A stretch of DNA of 39,883 nt from Clostridium sp. UBA4108. Lineage in GTDB: Bacteria > Bacillota > Clostridia > Clostridiales > Clostridiaceae. The notes under the pieces are model-generated. The model ran no database searches and had not been told where the DNA came from. It was given only the letters and a program-made list of their open reading frames with translations. The DNA is taken from positions 1 through 39,883 of the forward strand of contig DFXM01000018.1 in the NCBI GenBank assembly GCA_002381695.1, read 5' to 3'. The position numbers were made by a program, and so were the translations under genes. Of this stretch, positions 8,828 to 17,105 are shown piece by piece. The stretch's first letter is position 1. Each line of letters opens with the position of its first letter.

Positions 8828-10177
8828 TTAAGTTTGATTAATTTTTTTTGATAATTCAGCAACAATTGCTTGTAGATTTTCATCCTTTTTTAGATTTTCT
8901 GATATTTTTTCATAAGCATGAATTACAGTAGTATGATCTCTTCCACCAAATTCTTCTCCGATTTTAGGAAGAGAAGTGTCAGTTAATTTTCTAGAAAGAT
9001 ACATAGCTATTTGCCTAGGAAATGCTACATTTCTAGTTCTTCTAGAAGATTTAAAATCTTCTATTTTTAGATTGTAATAACTAGAAACGATATCCTGTAT
9101 AAGTTCTATAGTTACTTGACGAGAGTTCCTATTGGAAATTATGTCTTTTAGAGCTTCAGTAGCCAAGTCCACACTAATTTCCTTATTTGTAAGAGATGAA
9201 TATGCAACAATTCGAATTAAGGCTCCCTCCAACTCTCTAATGTTAGATTTAATTTGAGTTGCCACATACACCATAACTTCATTAGGAATATTCAGTTTTT
9301 CTACATCAGCTTTTTTCTTTAATATAGCTATTCTAGTCTCAAAATCAGGAGCCTGAATATCTGCAATTAAGCCCCATTCAAATCTAGAACGCAATCTATC
9401 TTCTAATGTTGGAATTTCTTTGGGTGGTCTATCACTAGATAAAATTATTTGTTTATTTGCATCATGCAATGCATTAAATGTATGGAAAAACTCTTCTTGG
9501 GTACGCTCTTTACCTGCAATAAATTGAATATCATCTATTAAAAGCACATCTACATTTCTATATTTATTTCTAAATTCTACATTTTTATCATCTTTTATGG
9601 AATTTATTAATTCGTTAGTAAATTTTTCAGATGAAACATAAACAACTTTAGAGTTTGAATTCATCTGTTGTATGTAGTGACCAATAGCATGCATTAGGTG
9701 TGTCTTTCCAAGCCCAACCCCTCCATATATAAATAGAGGATTGTATGCTTTAGCAGGAGATTCTGCAACTGCAAGTGATGCAGCATGAGCAAATCTATTA
9801 CTGTTACCTATAACGAAGGAGTCAAAAGTATATTTTGGATTTAAAGTAGTAGATAGTTCGTCATTAACTACTAAGGAATTCCGTTTTGGCTTTTGAGTTT
9901 TAGGTGAAGCTAAATCAGTGGCTTCTTCAGAAAATATAATAAAATCTATATCATAGCCTTTATTGCACACTGCTTGAATAGAATTTTTTATAAGGTCTTT
10001 GTACCTATTTTCTAAAATATCTCGGGTAAACTCATTGCGAACTCCAAGGGTTATAGTTGAGTCCGTGGATTTAATAGGATCAATGCTTTTAATCCAAGTA
10101 TTAAAACTTACTTCTGTAAGTTCAGCCTTTAAAGTAAGTAAAGTTTTTTCCCAAATATCATTCACGTGGATGCTCAT
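8828..10177 (-). CDS. dnaA: chromosomal replication initiator DnaA
   Basis: AAA+ initiator that binds the DnaA boxes on both sides of its own gene and opens oriC. Domain I is at residues 1-80 (WEKTLLTLKAELTEVSFNTWI) and a short variable domain II is at about 80-110. The AAA+ domain carries Walker A GGVGLGKTH (152-160), Walker B VLLIDDIQFI and a GGALIRI-type sensor region (ELEGALIRI). The C-terminal DNA-binding domain carries the signature GGRDHTTVIHAYEKI. The length, 449 residues, is normal. The ATG follows GGAGGATAGGAA. A promoter whose -35 lies inside a DnaA box is directly upstream, which suggests autoregulation. Confidence 0.98.
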   Translation of the reverse strand: MSIHVNDIWEKTLLTLKAELTEVSFNTWIKSIDPIKSTDSTITLGVRNEFTRDILENRYKDLIKNSIQAVCNKGYDIDFIIFSEEATDLASPKTQKPKRNSLVVNDELSTTLNPKYTFDSFVIGNSNRFAHAASLAVAESPAKAYNPLFIYGGVGLGKTHLMHAIGHYIQQMNSNSKVVYVSSEKFTNELINSIKDDKNVEFRNKYRNVDVLLIDDIQFIAGKERTQEEFFHTFNALHDANKQIILSSDRPPKEIPTLEDRLRSRFEWGLIADIQAPDFETRIAILKKKADVEKLNIPNEVMVYVATQIKSNIRELEGALIRIVAYSSLTNKEISVDLATEALKDIISNRNSRQVTIELIQDIVSSYYNLKIEDFKSSRRTRNVAFPRQIAMYLSRKLTDTSLPKIGEEFGGRDHTTVIHAYEKISENLKKDENLQAIVAELSKKINQT

Positions 10178-10200
10178 TTCCTATCCTCCCGATAAAATAA

Positions 10201-10229
10201 ATAATAAAAGTAATTAACAACATTATCAA
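10201..10229 (-). promoter_or_regulatory. candidate dnaA promoter overlapping a DnaA box
   Basis: On the minus strand: TTGATA (10229-10224), a 17-bp spacer, then TATTAT (10206-10201). The -35 lies within the TTATCAACA box at 10223-10231. Transcription would start about 15-20 bases before the dnaA ATG, a short leader that still includes the ribosome binding site. The match is good but was not tested; a second, weaker set (TTGATA 10352-10347, GTTAAT 10329-10324) is possible. Confidence 0.5.
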
Positions 10230-10308
10230 CATAAAATAATTATATTTAGATTTATTTACAAATGTTATTAATTTTATTCACATGTTAATAACTTTGATAA
10301 CAACAAAG

Positions 10309-10341
10309 CTTAACCTATATGTTATTAACATATAAGTTAAG
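10309..10341. repeat. 33-bp near-perfect palindrome in oriC
   Basis: Arms 10309-10324 (CTTAACCTATATGTTA) and 10326-10341 pair with one mismatch around a single central base. There is no T-run, so it is not a terminator. It lies between DnaA boxes and over the spacer of the weaker of two possible dnaA promoters. It could be a dimer-protein site or a cruciform. Confidence 0.7.
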
Positions 10342-10376
10342 TAAACTATCAACATAACTAATGATGTATGAGTACT

Positions 10377-10427
10377 GATTTTTTAGACAATAATACTCTA
10401 AGGAAATAGAGTATTAAACAAAAAATC
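10377..10427. repeat. interrupted long inverted repeat in oriC
   Basis: The outer arms GATTTTTT (10377-10384) and AAAAAATC (10420-10427) pair. The inner arms TAATACTCTA (10391-10400) and TAGAGTATTA (10407-10416) pair perfectly around the loop AGGAAA. Unpaired bases separate the two parts. No clean T-run follows on either strand. Function unknown. Confidence 0.65.
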
Positions 10428-10607
10428 AAAAGTTATACACAGAGTTATCAACAGATTGTGCATAACTTTAAAAAGAAAAACTTATTCACAATTCTTATTT
10501 CATAATATCAAAATATTAAAAGGTATTCAATAAGTTATCCACAAAAAAATATATTGTGTATTTTTTTATCAACAAATGTACATATATAATGAAGTTTTTT
10601 TGTCATA

Positions 10608-10645
10608 ATAGTTATCTTGACATTAATAAATGATAACTATATAAT
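10608..10645 (+). promoter_or_regulatory. rpmH operon promoter with bracketing inverted repeat
   Basis: Perfect consensus promoter: TTGACA (10617-10622), 17-bp spacer, TATAAT (10640-10645). A 9-bp inverted repeat, ATAGTTATC (10608-10616) and GATAACTAT (10632-10640), brackets the -35 and reaches the first base of the -10. Such placement would suit an operator, though no protein can be named. Confidence 0.85.
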
Positions 10646-10718
10646 CTAATAGTAAAATGTAAAATAGTAATAATATAATTGCTATAAATAACTACAGATT
10701 AGAAAGGGGTGTAGAGAT

Positions 10719-10853
10719 ATGTTCATGACATACCAACCTAAAAAAAGACAAAGAAAAAAAGAGCATGGATTTAGAAAGAGAATGAAAACTAAATCTGGTA
10801 GAAATGTTTTAAAGAGAAGAAGACTAAAAGGTAGAAAAAGATTGACAGCATAA
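10719..10853 (+). CDS. rpmH: 50S ribosomal protein L34
   Basis: A 44-residue, very basic protein reading MFMTYQPKKRQRKKEHGFRK then RMKTKSGRNVLKRRR and ending KGRKRLTA; the L34 signature is unmistakable. It is a large-subunit protein and the classic neighbour of dnaA. An AAAGGGG site precedes the ATG; starting at the third codon (ATG 10725) is also possible. It is the first gene of rpmH-rnpA-yidD-yidC-jag and follows a consensus promoter. Confidence 0.96.
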   Translation: MFMTYQPKKRQRKKEHGFRKRMKTKSGRNVLKRRRLKGRKRLTA

Positions 10854-10876
10854 GGGCCGCTAATGTGGCCTTTTTC
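10854..10876 (+). terminator. possible attenuator between rpmH and rnpA
   Basis: Six-pair stem GGCCGC/GTGGCC (10855-10860 with 10865-10870, one G-U pair), 4-base loop, then TTTTT. It directly follows the rpmH stop. A weak terminator here would lower rnpA expression relative to the much more abundant L34. Confidence 0.55.
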
Positions 10877-10907
10877 TGCAACTTAGGAAAGTAGGCAACA
10901 GGGAATT

Positions 10908-11267
10908 ATGAAAGAAGATAGATTAAGAAAAAATGCTGAATTCAGATTAGTATATAAAAGAGGAAAGTCTTTTTCTAACTCCTTGTTAGTTATATATATA
11001 TTTAGAAATAACAAGGGTATAAATAGAGTGGGAATATCTGTTAGTAAGAAAGTAGGAAAAAGTGTAATTAGGAGCAGAGTTAAAAGATTGATTAGTGAAA
11101 GTTTTAGATTAAACAAAGATGTACTGAAAAATGGGTATGACTTAGTGTTTGTTGCTAGAAGCGCGGCTAAAGATAAGGACTATAAGGAAATAGAGAGTTC
11201 TGTAAAATACTTATTTAAGAAATCAGGGATAATCAATGTTGAAAAAAATATTACTAATAGTAATTAA
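10908..11267 (+). CDS. rnpA: ribonuclease P protein component
   Basis: Protein subunit of RNase P, which matures tRNA 5' ends together with the RNA subunit. The 119-residue basic protein carries the family signature around NRVGISVSKKVGKSVIRSRVKRL (its RNR-type motif) and the N-terminal LRKNAEFRLVYKRGKSF. The start is an ATG after CAGGGA. It overlaps yidD by 32 bases, suggesting coupled translation. Confidence 0.95.
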   Translation: MKEDRLRKNAEFRLVYKRGKSFSNSLLVIYIFRNNKGINRVGISVSKKVGKSVIRSRVKRLISESFRLNKDVLKNGYDLVFVARSAAKDKDYKEIESSVKYLFKKSGIINVEKNITNSN

Positions 11268-11448
11268 ATTTTATAGAAATTATATATCTCCATTAAAACC
11301 ACCTTGCTGTATATATGAACCAACCTGCTCAGTGTATGCTATGCAGGCTATAGAAAAATATGGCGCTATAAAAGGTGGCTTTAAAGCTATAAAGAGAATT
11401 TTAAGGTGTCATCCATATCACAAGGGTGGATATGATCCCGTTGATTAA
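11236..11448 (+). CDS. yidD: membrane protein insertion efficiency factor YidD
   Basis: A small 70-residue protein thought to help YidC insert membrane proteins. The family motif is clear: YRNYISPLKPPCCIYEPTCSVYAMQAIEKYG, then KGGFKAIKRILRCHPYHKGGYDPV; Cys24, Cys25, Cys31 and a later Cys are present. The N-terminus is an amphipathic basic helix. It starts inside rnpA and is followed by yidC after 20 bp. Confidence 0.93.
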   Translation: MLKKILLIVIKFYRNYISPLKPPCCIYEPTCSVYAMQAIEKYGAIKGGFKAIKRILRCHPYHKGGYDPVD

Positions 11449-11468
11449 CATAATTAGGAGGGTTAAAT

Positions 11469-12179
11469 TTGACAAATTTCTTAACAAATATATTTGTTCA
11501 GTTATTTAATGGTATTCATGGCTTAGTTGAAGCTGTGATAACTAATCCAGATTGGTCGTATGGTATAGCAATTATACTATTTACTATAGTTGCAAAAGTA
11601 TGTTTATTGCCACTTAGTATTAAGCAAACAAAATCAACTACTAAGATGAGTGCTATTCAACCAGAAGTTCAAAAATTACAAGAAAAATATAAAAAAGATC
11701 CTCAAAGAGCACAGCAGGAAATGATGAAGCTATATAAGGAGAACGATGTAAGTCCAATGAGTGGATGTTTACCAATGCTAATACAATTTCCAATAATGAT
11801 TGCATTGTTCTATGTATTTAGTAAAATAGATTATCATGGTGCAGGATTTTTATGGTTACCTGACTTAACACAAAAAGATCCATTGTATATATTACCAATA
11901 ATATCAGGTTTGACAACATATTTTTCTACTAAGAGCATGCAGCCAGGTGGAGATAGTGAAGCTGCTAAGAAAACAGCTACAATGAATATAGGTATGTCTA
12001 TATTTTTTGGATTTATGTCTTTAAAGTTTGCTGGAGCTCTAGTATTATATTGGACAATTAGTAACTCAATTCAAATGATTCAGACAAGATTACTAGCTAA
12101 AACTATAAAAGTAAATGCTCCTAATGCATCAAAAAATACTAAAAATGAAAAGAATACAAAAAATGCAAAACGAGCATAA
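11469..12179 (+). CDS. yidC: membrane insertase YidC (SpoIIIJ/OxaA type)
   Basis: Inserts membrane proteins alone or with Sec; the sporulation homologue SpoIIIJ works with the SpoIIIA complex. It has 236 residues and about five membrane segments, with the motif LLPLSIKQTKSTTKM and the cytoplasmic loop containing QEMMKLYKENDVSPMSGCLPML. The positively charged groove residue, usually Arg, is Lys43 here (VAKVCLLPL). The N-terminus has no obvious lipobox, and the C-terminal tail is basic and Asn/Lys-rich. The start is TTG at 11469, well placed after AGGAGG; no ATG fits better. Confidence 0.94.
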   Translation: MTNFLTNIFVQLFNGIHGLVEAVITNPDWSYGIAIILFTIVAKVCLLPLSIKQTKSTTKMSAIQPEVQKLQEKYKKDPQRAQQEMMKLYKENDVSPMSGCLPMLIQFPIMIALFYVFSKIDYHGAGFLWLPDLTQKDPLYILPIISGLTTYFSTKSMQPGGDSEAAKKTATMNIGMSIFFGFMSLKFAGALVLYWTISNSIQMIQTRLLAKTIKVNAPNASKNTKNEKNTKNAKRA

Positions 12180-12217
12180 ATAACCTATTGCAATATTAGA
12201 AAGGCGGTGCATACAGT

Positions 12218-12844
12218 ATGAAAACTATAGAAATGATGGGAAAAACTACTGATGAAGCTATAAAAAATGCACTAACAGAATTAAAGGTAACGCAGGATAA
12301 GGTTAATATTGAGATTATAGAAGAAGGAAGTAAAGGATTTTTAAATATAATAGGGGTTAAGCCTGCTAGGGTTAAGGTTACTTTAAAAAGAAATCAAGCA
12401 AATGAAGCTAAGGACTTTTTACTTAATGTGTTAAATGCTATGAATGTAAAAGCTGAAATTAAAGTGACTGAAGAAAATAATGAGATTAAAATTAACTTAG
12501 TAGGACCTAATATGGGAGTGTTGATAGGATATAGAGGAGAAACATTGGACTCACTTCAATACCTTGTTAGCCTAGTTGTAAATAAGAATCATGAAGAAGA
12601 GTATAAGAGAGTCATCTTAGATACCGTAAATTACAGACAAAATAGACAAGAAACTTTAAAAAAATTAGCAGGAAAAATGGCTAGTAAGGTTAAAGTAAGT
12701 GGGAAAACTTTAAAACTTGAACCGATGAATCCATATGAGAGAAGAGTTATACACGCAACACTTCAGAATGACCCGAATATTATTACACATAGTGAGGGCG
12801 ATGAACCTTTTAGAAGAGTTGTTATAGAACTAAAGAAAGCCTAA
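12218..12844 (+). CDS. jag: RNA-binding protein Jag/KhpB (SpoIIIJ-associated)
   Basis: A 208-residue protein with the Jag N-terminal domain (residues 1-55, including EEGSKGFLNIIGVKPARVKV), a KH domain (about 75-145, with the GXXG-like IGYRGETLDSLQYLV) and a C-terminal R3H domain (about 160-208, with MNPYERRVIHATLQ). It binds RNA and partners with KhpA in other Firmicutes. The ATG follows AAAGGCGGTG. It is the last gene of the rpmH operon; the stop codon sits in the terminator loop. Confidence 0.93.
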   Translation: MKTIEMMGKTTDEAIKNALTELKVTQDKVNIEIIEEGSKGFLNIIGVKPARVKVTLKRNQANEAKDFLLNVLNAMNVKAEIKVTEENNEIKINLVGPNMGVLIGYRGETLDSLQYLVSLVVNKNHEEEYKRVILDTVNYRQNRQETLKKLAGKMASKVKVSGKTLKLEPMNPYERRVIHATLQNDPNIITHSEGDEPFRRVVIELKKA

Positions 12845-12860
12845 GAGGGCTTTCTTTTTT
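12832..12860 (+). terminator. terminator of the rpmH-jag operon
   Basis: A 10-bp stem AAAGAAAGCC (12832-12841) with 12848-12857, loop of 6 bases carrying the jag stop codon, then T-run. Confidence 0.88.
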
Positions 12861-12997
12861 ATATATATTTAGATTTTAATGATACAATATATATGTTTAA
12901 GGTTAAAATACTATACATAGTGTAAATTTTTATAATAACATATGATAACATAAAATTACTTTAAGGAATTTAGTTCCTTTAAAAAGGAGGAAAATAT

Positions 12998-14374
12998 ATG
13001 AAGGACTTTGATACTATTGCTGCCATATCAACAAGCATAGGTGAAGGTGGAATAGCAATTATAAGAGTATCAGGAGATAAAGCTTTAAATATAGTGGATA
13101 AGATTTTTAAAGCTAAAAATGGAAAATCTATAAGTGATATGAAAGCTTATACAATGAAATATGGTAATATAATAGATCAAGATGGCAATCACGTAGATGA
13201 AGTTATAGTTTCTTTTATGAAAGGTCCTAGAAGCTTTACTGCAGAAGATACTGTTGAAATAAATTGTCATGGTGGAGTTATAGCAACTAATAAAGTTTTA
13301 GAGATAGTTGTTAAACAAGGAGCTAGGGTTGCAGAACCAGGAGAATTTACCAAAAGAGCTTTTTTGAATGGAAGAATAGATTTATCTCAGGCTGAAGCAG
13401 TAATAGATATAATAAATGCAAAAACTGAGCTAAGTATGAAGTCTGCACTGATTCAGAGTGAAGGTGGAATATCTAAGGAAATAAGAGGTTTAAGAGAAGA
13501 ATTAATAGCTACTATTGCTCATATTGAGGCTACTGTTGACTACCCAGAGGATGATTTAGAGGAAGTAACTTCAGAAATGGCTATTGAAAAACTAGAATAT
13601 ATAAAGGCAAAGATAAATAACTTGATAGAAACTTCTGAGGAAGGTAAAATTTTAAGAGAAGGTTTAAGTACTGTAATTGTAGGTAAACCTAATGTTGGAA
13701 AGTCATCTTTATTAAATACTTTAACAAGAGAAAATAGAGCCATAGTTACTGATGTACCTGGAACTACCAGAGATGTTATAGAAGAATATATAAGTATATC
13801 TGGAGTGCCAGTAAAGATAATAGATACTGCAGGAATAAGAGAAACAGAGGATATAGTTGAAAAAATTGGAGTGGAGAAATCGAAAGAAAAAATTAAAGAT
13901 GCTGATTTGGTTGTATTACTATTAGATAGTAGTAAAGAATTAGATAGTGAAGACAGAGAAATTATTGACTATATAAAGGATAGAAAATATATAGTATTAT
14001 TAAATAAAAGTGATTTAAGCCCGAGAGTTACAAAGGAAGATTTGATAGATTTAAATTGCGAAAATATATTTAATATATCAGCAAAGACTGGTGAAGGAAT
14101 TAATGAAGTAAAAAAAGCAATAAAGAATTTATTTTTTAAAGGTGAAATTACAACAAATAATGTAATAATTACAAATACTAGGCACAAGGAAGCATTATTT
14201 AGAGCATATGATAGTATTATTAGTGCTATAGATACGTTAAATAATGTGTTTGCTATAGATTTAGCGTCTATAGATATTAGAAATGCATGGACTTATTTAG
14301 GAGAAATAACAGGAGATTCTCTTGAAGAAAATATAATAGATAAAATATTTAAAGATTTTTGTTTAGGTAAGTAG
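12998..14374 (+). CDS. mnmE: tRNA modification GTPase MnmE
   Basis: With MnmG it forms the 5-carboxymethylaminomethyl group on wobble uridine of certain tRNAs. There is an N-terminal folate-binding domain (1-120) and a helical domain. The inserted G domain carries G1 GKPNVGKS (229-236), G2 DVPGTTRD, G3 DTAG and G4 NKSD. The protein ends CLGK, the conserved C-terminal Cys motif. The length, 458 residues, is normal. AAGGAGG precedes the ATG. mnmG follows after only a few bases. Confidence 0.96.
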   Translation: MKDFDTIAAISTSIGEGGIAIIRVSGDKALNIVDKIFKAKNGKSISDMKAYTMKYGNIIDQDGNHVDEVIVSFMKGPRSFTAEDTVEINCHGGVIATNKVLEIVVKQGARVAEPGEFTKRAFLNGRIDLSQAEAVIDIINAKTELSMKSALIQSEGGISKEIRGLREELIATIAHIEATVDYPEDDLEEVTSEMAIEKLEYIKAKINNLIETSEEGKILREGLSTVIVGKPNVGKSSLLNTLTRENRAIVTDVPGTTRDVIEEYISISGVPVKIIDTAGIRETEDIVEKIGVEKSKEKIKDADLVVLLLDSSKELDSEDREIIDYIKDRKYIVLLNKSDLSPRVTKEDLIDLNCENIFNISAKTGEGINEVKKAIKNLFFKGEITTNNVIITNTRHKEALFRAYDSIISAIDTLNNVFAIDLASIDIRNAWTYLGEITGDSLEENIIDKIFKDFCLGK

Positions 14375-14382
14375 GTGATATG

Positions 14383-16272
14383 ATGAAATATTTTGCAGGA
14401 GATTATGATGTAATTGTAATAGGGGCAGGACATGCAGGTTGTGAAGCGGCACTAGCCACTGCTAGAATGGGTTTTAGGACTTTAGTATGTACTTTAAATT
14501 TAGATAGTGTGGCATTTATGCCATGTAATCCGAATATAGGAGGAACTGCTAAAGGACATCTGGTAAGAGAAGTAGATGCTTTAGGTGGAGAAATGGGCAT
14601 AAATATAGATAATACATATATACAGTCTAGGATGCTTAATATATCCAAGGGTCCAGCTGTTCACTCTTTAAGAGCGCAGGCAGATAAAAAGAGATATTCT
14701 GAAAGAATGAAATATGTTTTAGAATTAGAGCCCAATTTATATTTAAGGCAATTAGAGGTTGTAAGTATAGATGTAGAAAATAAGGTAGTAAAGGGAGTAT
14801 TAACTAAACATGGTGCGTATTTCTCATGTAAATCAGTAATACTGACAAGTGGAACATATTTAAAATCTCAGGTAATAATTGGTGAAGTAGTTTTAAATGA
14901 GGGTCCAAGTGGGTTATTTCCTGCCAATGAATTATCGGGTTGTTTATTGGATTTAGGAATATCTTTAAGAAGATTTAAAACAGGAACTCCCGCTAGAGTA
15001 AATAGTAGGTCTTTAGATTTATCAAAAATGGAAGAGCAACATGGAGATGAAAAGGTAGTGCCATTTTCATTTATGAGTGGAGATATACAAAGAGAGCAAG
15101 TTTCTTGTTATTTGACTTACACTAATGAGAAAACTCATGAAGTAATACTTAATAATATAAATAGATCGCCATTATATAATGGATCTATAAAAAGTACAGG
15201 ACCAAGGTATTGTCCATCTATAGAAGATAAGGTTATGAGATTTAGAGATAAAGACAGACATCAGCTATTTGTGGAACCAGAAGGGGAATCTACTACAGAA
15301 ATGTATTTACAGGGAATGAGTAGCTCTCTTCCAGAGGATGTTCAACTTGAGATGTTAAGAACTATACCTGGACTTGAGAATGTAGAGATGATGAGAACAG
15401 CCTATGCTATAGAGTATGACTGTATAGACCCAACAGAGCTTAAATTATCTTTAGAATTCAAACATATCGATGGTTTATTTTCAGCTGGACAAATAAATGG
15501 AAGTTCAGGTTATGAGGAAGCAGCAGGTCAAGGTATTATTGCAGGAATAAATGCTGCATTAAAACTTAAGGGAAAAGAACCATTAATTTTAAAGCGTTCA
15601 GATGCCTATATTGGGGTTCTAATAGATGATTTAGTGACAAAAGGTACTAATGAACCTTATAGAATGATGACCTCTCGTGCAGAGTATAGATTGCTTTTGA
15701 GACAGGATAATGCTGATTTAAGGCTAACTGAAATGGGTTATGCAGTAGGACTTGTATCGCAAGAGAGATATGATAGATTTATACATAAGAAAGAAACTAT
15801 TGAAAATGAAATAGAGAGAATTAAAGGTATACAAATAACCAACAAAAAGGAAAATAATGAATTTTTAGAAAATATGAATTCAGCACCACTTAAAAAACCA
15901 ACTTCTCTATATGAATTAATTAAGCGTTCAGAATTAGATTATTATAATGTGGATAATATTGACCCTGAAAGAGAATTATTAGACTTTGCAGTAACCGAAC
16001 AAGTAAACATAATATCTAAATACGAGGGATATATAAATAAACAGTTAGAGCAAATTAATCAATTTAAGAAGTATGAAAATAAAATTCTACCTGAAGATTT
16101 AACTTATGGTGATATTAAAGGCTTAAGAATAGAAGCTATTCAAAAATTAAATAATATTAGACCTACTAATATAGGTCAGGCATCAAGAATATCAGGAGTT
16201 TCACCAGCAGACATATCTGTTTTACTTATATATTTAGAGCAAAAGTCTAGAAGAGAAGAACTTAATAGTTAA
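14383..16272 (+). CDS. mnmG: tRNA modification enzyme MnmG (GidA)
   Basis: FAD-dependent partner of MnmE. The N-terminal dinucleotide-binding motif is VIGAGHAGCEAAL and the family signature PCNPNIGGTAKGHLVRE follows. The GSSGYEEAAGQG segment and a C-terminal helical domain that contacts MnmE are both present. The length is 629 residues, normal. Two adjacent ATGs exist (14380 and 14383); I prefer the second because it is better spaced from AGGTGAT. The stop overlaps an ATG of the next gene. Confidence 0.95.
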   Translation: MKYFAGDYDVIVIGAGHAGCEAALATARMGFRTLVCTLNLDSVAFMPCNPNIGGTAKGHLVREVDALGGEMGINIDNTYIQSRMLNISKGPAVHSLRAQADKKRYSERMKYVLELEPNLYLRQLEVVSIDVENKVVKGVLTKHGAYFSCKSVILTSGTYLKSQVIIGEVVLNEGPSGLFPANELSGCLLDLGISLRRFKTGTPARVNSRSLDLSKMEEQHGDEKVVPFSFMSGDIQREQVSCYLTYTNEKTHEVILNNINRSPLYNGSIKSTGPRYCPSIEDKVMRFRDKDRHQLFVEPEGESTTEMYLQGMSSSLPEDVQLEMLRTIPGLENVEMMRTAYAIEYDCIDPTELKLSLEFKHIDGLFSAGQINGSSGYEEAAGQGIIAGINAALKLKGKEPLILKRSDAYIGVLIDDLVTKGTNEPYRMMTSRAEYRLLLRQDNADLRLTEMGYAVGLVSQERYDRFIHKKETIENEIERIKGIQITNKKENNEFLENMNSAPLKKPTSLYELIKRSELDYYNVDNIDPERELLDFAVTEQVNIISKYEGYINKQLEQINQFKKYENKILPEDLTYGDIKGLRIEAIQKLNNIRPTNIGQASRISGVSPADISVLLIYLEQKSRREELNS

Positions 16273-16283
16273 TGGAGGGTATG

Positions 16284-17003
16284 ATGAGTTATTTTGATTT
16301 ATTAAATGTAGCCTGTGAAAAGGAAGGATTAATATTAGACCAAAACAAATATAATCAATTTATTAGATATAAAGAACTTATACAAGAGTGGAATCAAAAG
16401 GTTAATTTAACTGCAATAACTGAAGATGAAGACATAATAAAAAAGCATTTTATTGATTCTATAAAGGTTTTTAAATTTAGAGAGATTATAGAAGCTAAAT
16501 ATATTATAGATATAGGTACAGGTGGAGGATTTCCTGGAATACCAATGAAAATTATAAATCCAAGAAGTGAGCTTGTTTTATTAGATTCACTAAATAAAAG
16601 GATAAACTTTTTAAATGAAGTAATAAATGAATTAGACTTAAAAAATATTAAAACTATACATGGTAGAGCGGAAGATTTTGCGCAGGATGAAATATATAGA
16701 GAGAATTTTGACATTGCTGTATCTAGAGCAGTTGCTAATTTAACTGTACTTATTGAATTTTGCTTGCCATATGTAAAAGTGGGGGGATATTTTGTAGCAT
16801 TAAAAGGTCCAGCTATAGATGAAGAAATAAAAGAAGCCGAGGGTGCTATAAAATTATTAGGAGGCAACATAGAAGAGATAATTGAAGTAGAAATTGAGGA
16901 TAGTGATCTAAAGCATAATCTACTAGTGATAAAAAAGATAAAATCAACGCCTAAAAAATACCCTAGAAAAGCTGGAATGATAACTAAAAATCCTTTAAAA
17001 TAA
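16284..17003 (+). CDS. rsmG: 16S rRNA (guanine527-N7) methyltransferase RsmG
   Basis: SAM-dependent enzyme that methylates G527 of 16S rRNA. The motif I glycine loop is DIGTGGGFPGIPMKI (about residues 75-90), preceded by LTAITEDEDIIKKHFIDSI. Loss of this gene gives low-level streptomycin resistance in other bacteria; the copy here looks intact at 239 residues. I choose the ATG at 16284, 4 bases after GGAGGG. Two upstream ATGs overlap the mnmG stop or the ribosome binding site. Confidence 0.94.
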   Translation: MSYFDLLNVACEKEGLILDQNKYNQFIRYKELIQEWNQKVNLTAITEDEDIIKKHFIDSIKVFKFREIIEAKYIIDIGTGGGFPGIPMKIINPRSELVLLDSLNKRINFLNEVINELDLKNIKTIHGRAEDFAQDEIYRENFDIAVSRAVANLTVLIEFCLPYVKVGGYFVALKGPAIDEEIKEAEGAIKLLGGNIEEIIEVEIEDSDLKHNLLVIKKIKSTPKKYPRKAGMITKNPLK

Positions 17004-17105
17004 TGATATAAAAAGTTTTTTGTTAAATTATGTTACAAAAAAGAGGGTTTTTCATGTACCTTATAGAATGTAAAAATAAGGAAATAAATAGAGGGATGGT
17101 TCAAA

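Larger units (their letters stand above)
10223..10574. other. oriC, upstream DnaA-box cluster
   Basis: Nine DnaA-box-like 9-mers in 350 bp of dnaA-rpmH intergenic DNA. TTATCCACA is at 10535-10543. TTATCAACA is at 10223-10231, 10445-10453 and 10566-10574. TTATTCACA is at 10274-10282 and 10482-10490. TTATACACA is at 10433-10441, CTATCAACA at 10346-10354, and a reversed TTATGCACA at 10457-10465. Only one is a perfect consensus box; the rest differ at one or two positions. With the downstream part, this makes the bipartite oriC typical of Firmicutes. Two palindromes lie between the boxes. Confidence 0.9.

Noticed and set aside
10157..10172. A third parS-like CACGTG site at the 5' end of dnaA
   Set aside because: Only the central TTCACGTG region fits; about 10 of 16 bases match parS, against 16 of 16 at the two real sites.
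10178..10718. Spo0A boxes (TGTCGAA type) in oriC, as in Bacillus
   Set aside because: I found no TGTCGAA or TTCGACA in the region.
10883..11116. Leftward reading frame opposite rnpA
   Set aside because: Low-complexity Leu/Phe/Ile composition, antisense to a certain gene, no ribosome binding site; similar antisense frames across the window were left out for the same reason.
12962..12980. Small AAGGAA/TTCCTT hairpin before mnmE as a regulator
   Set aside because: The stem is only 6 bp with no further support; chance is likely in this composition.
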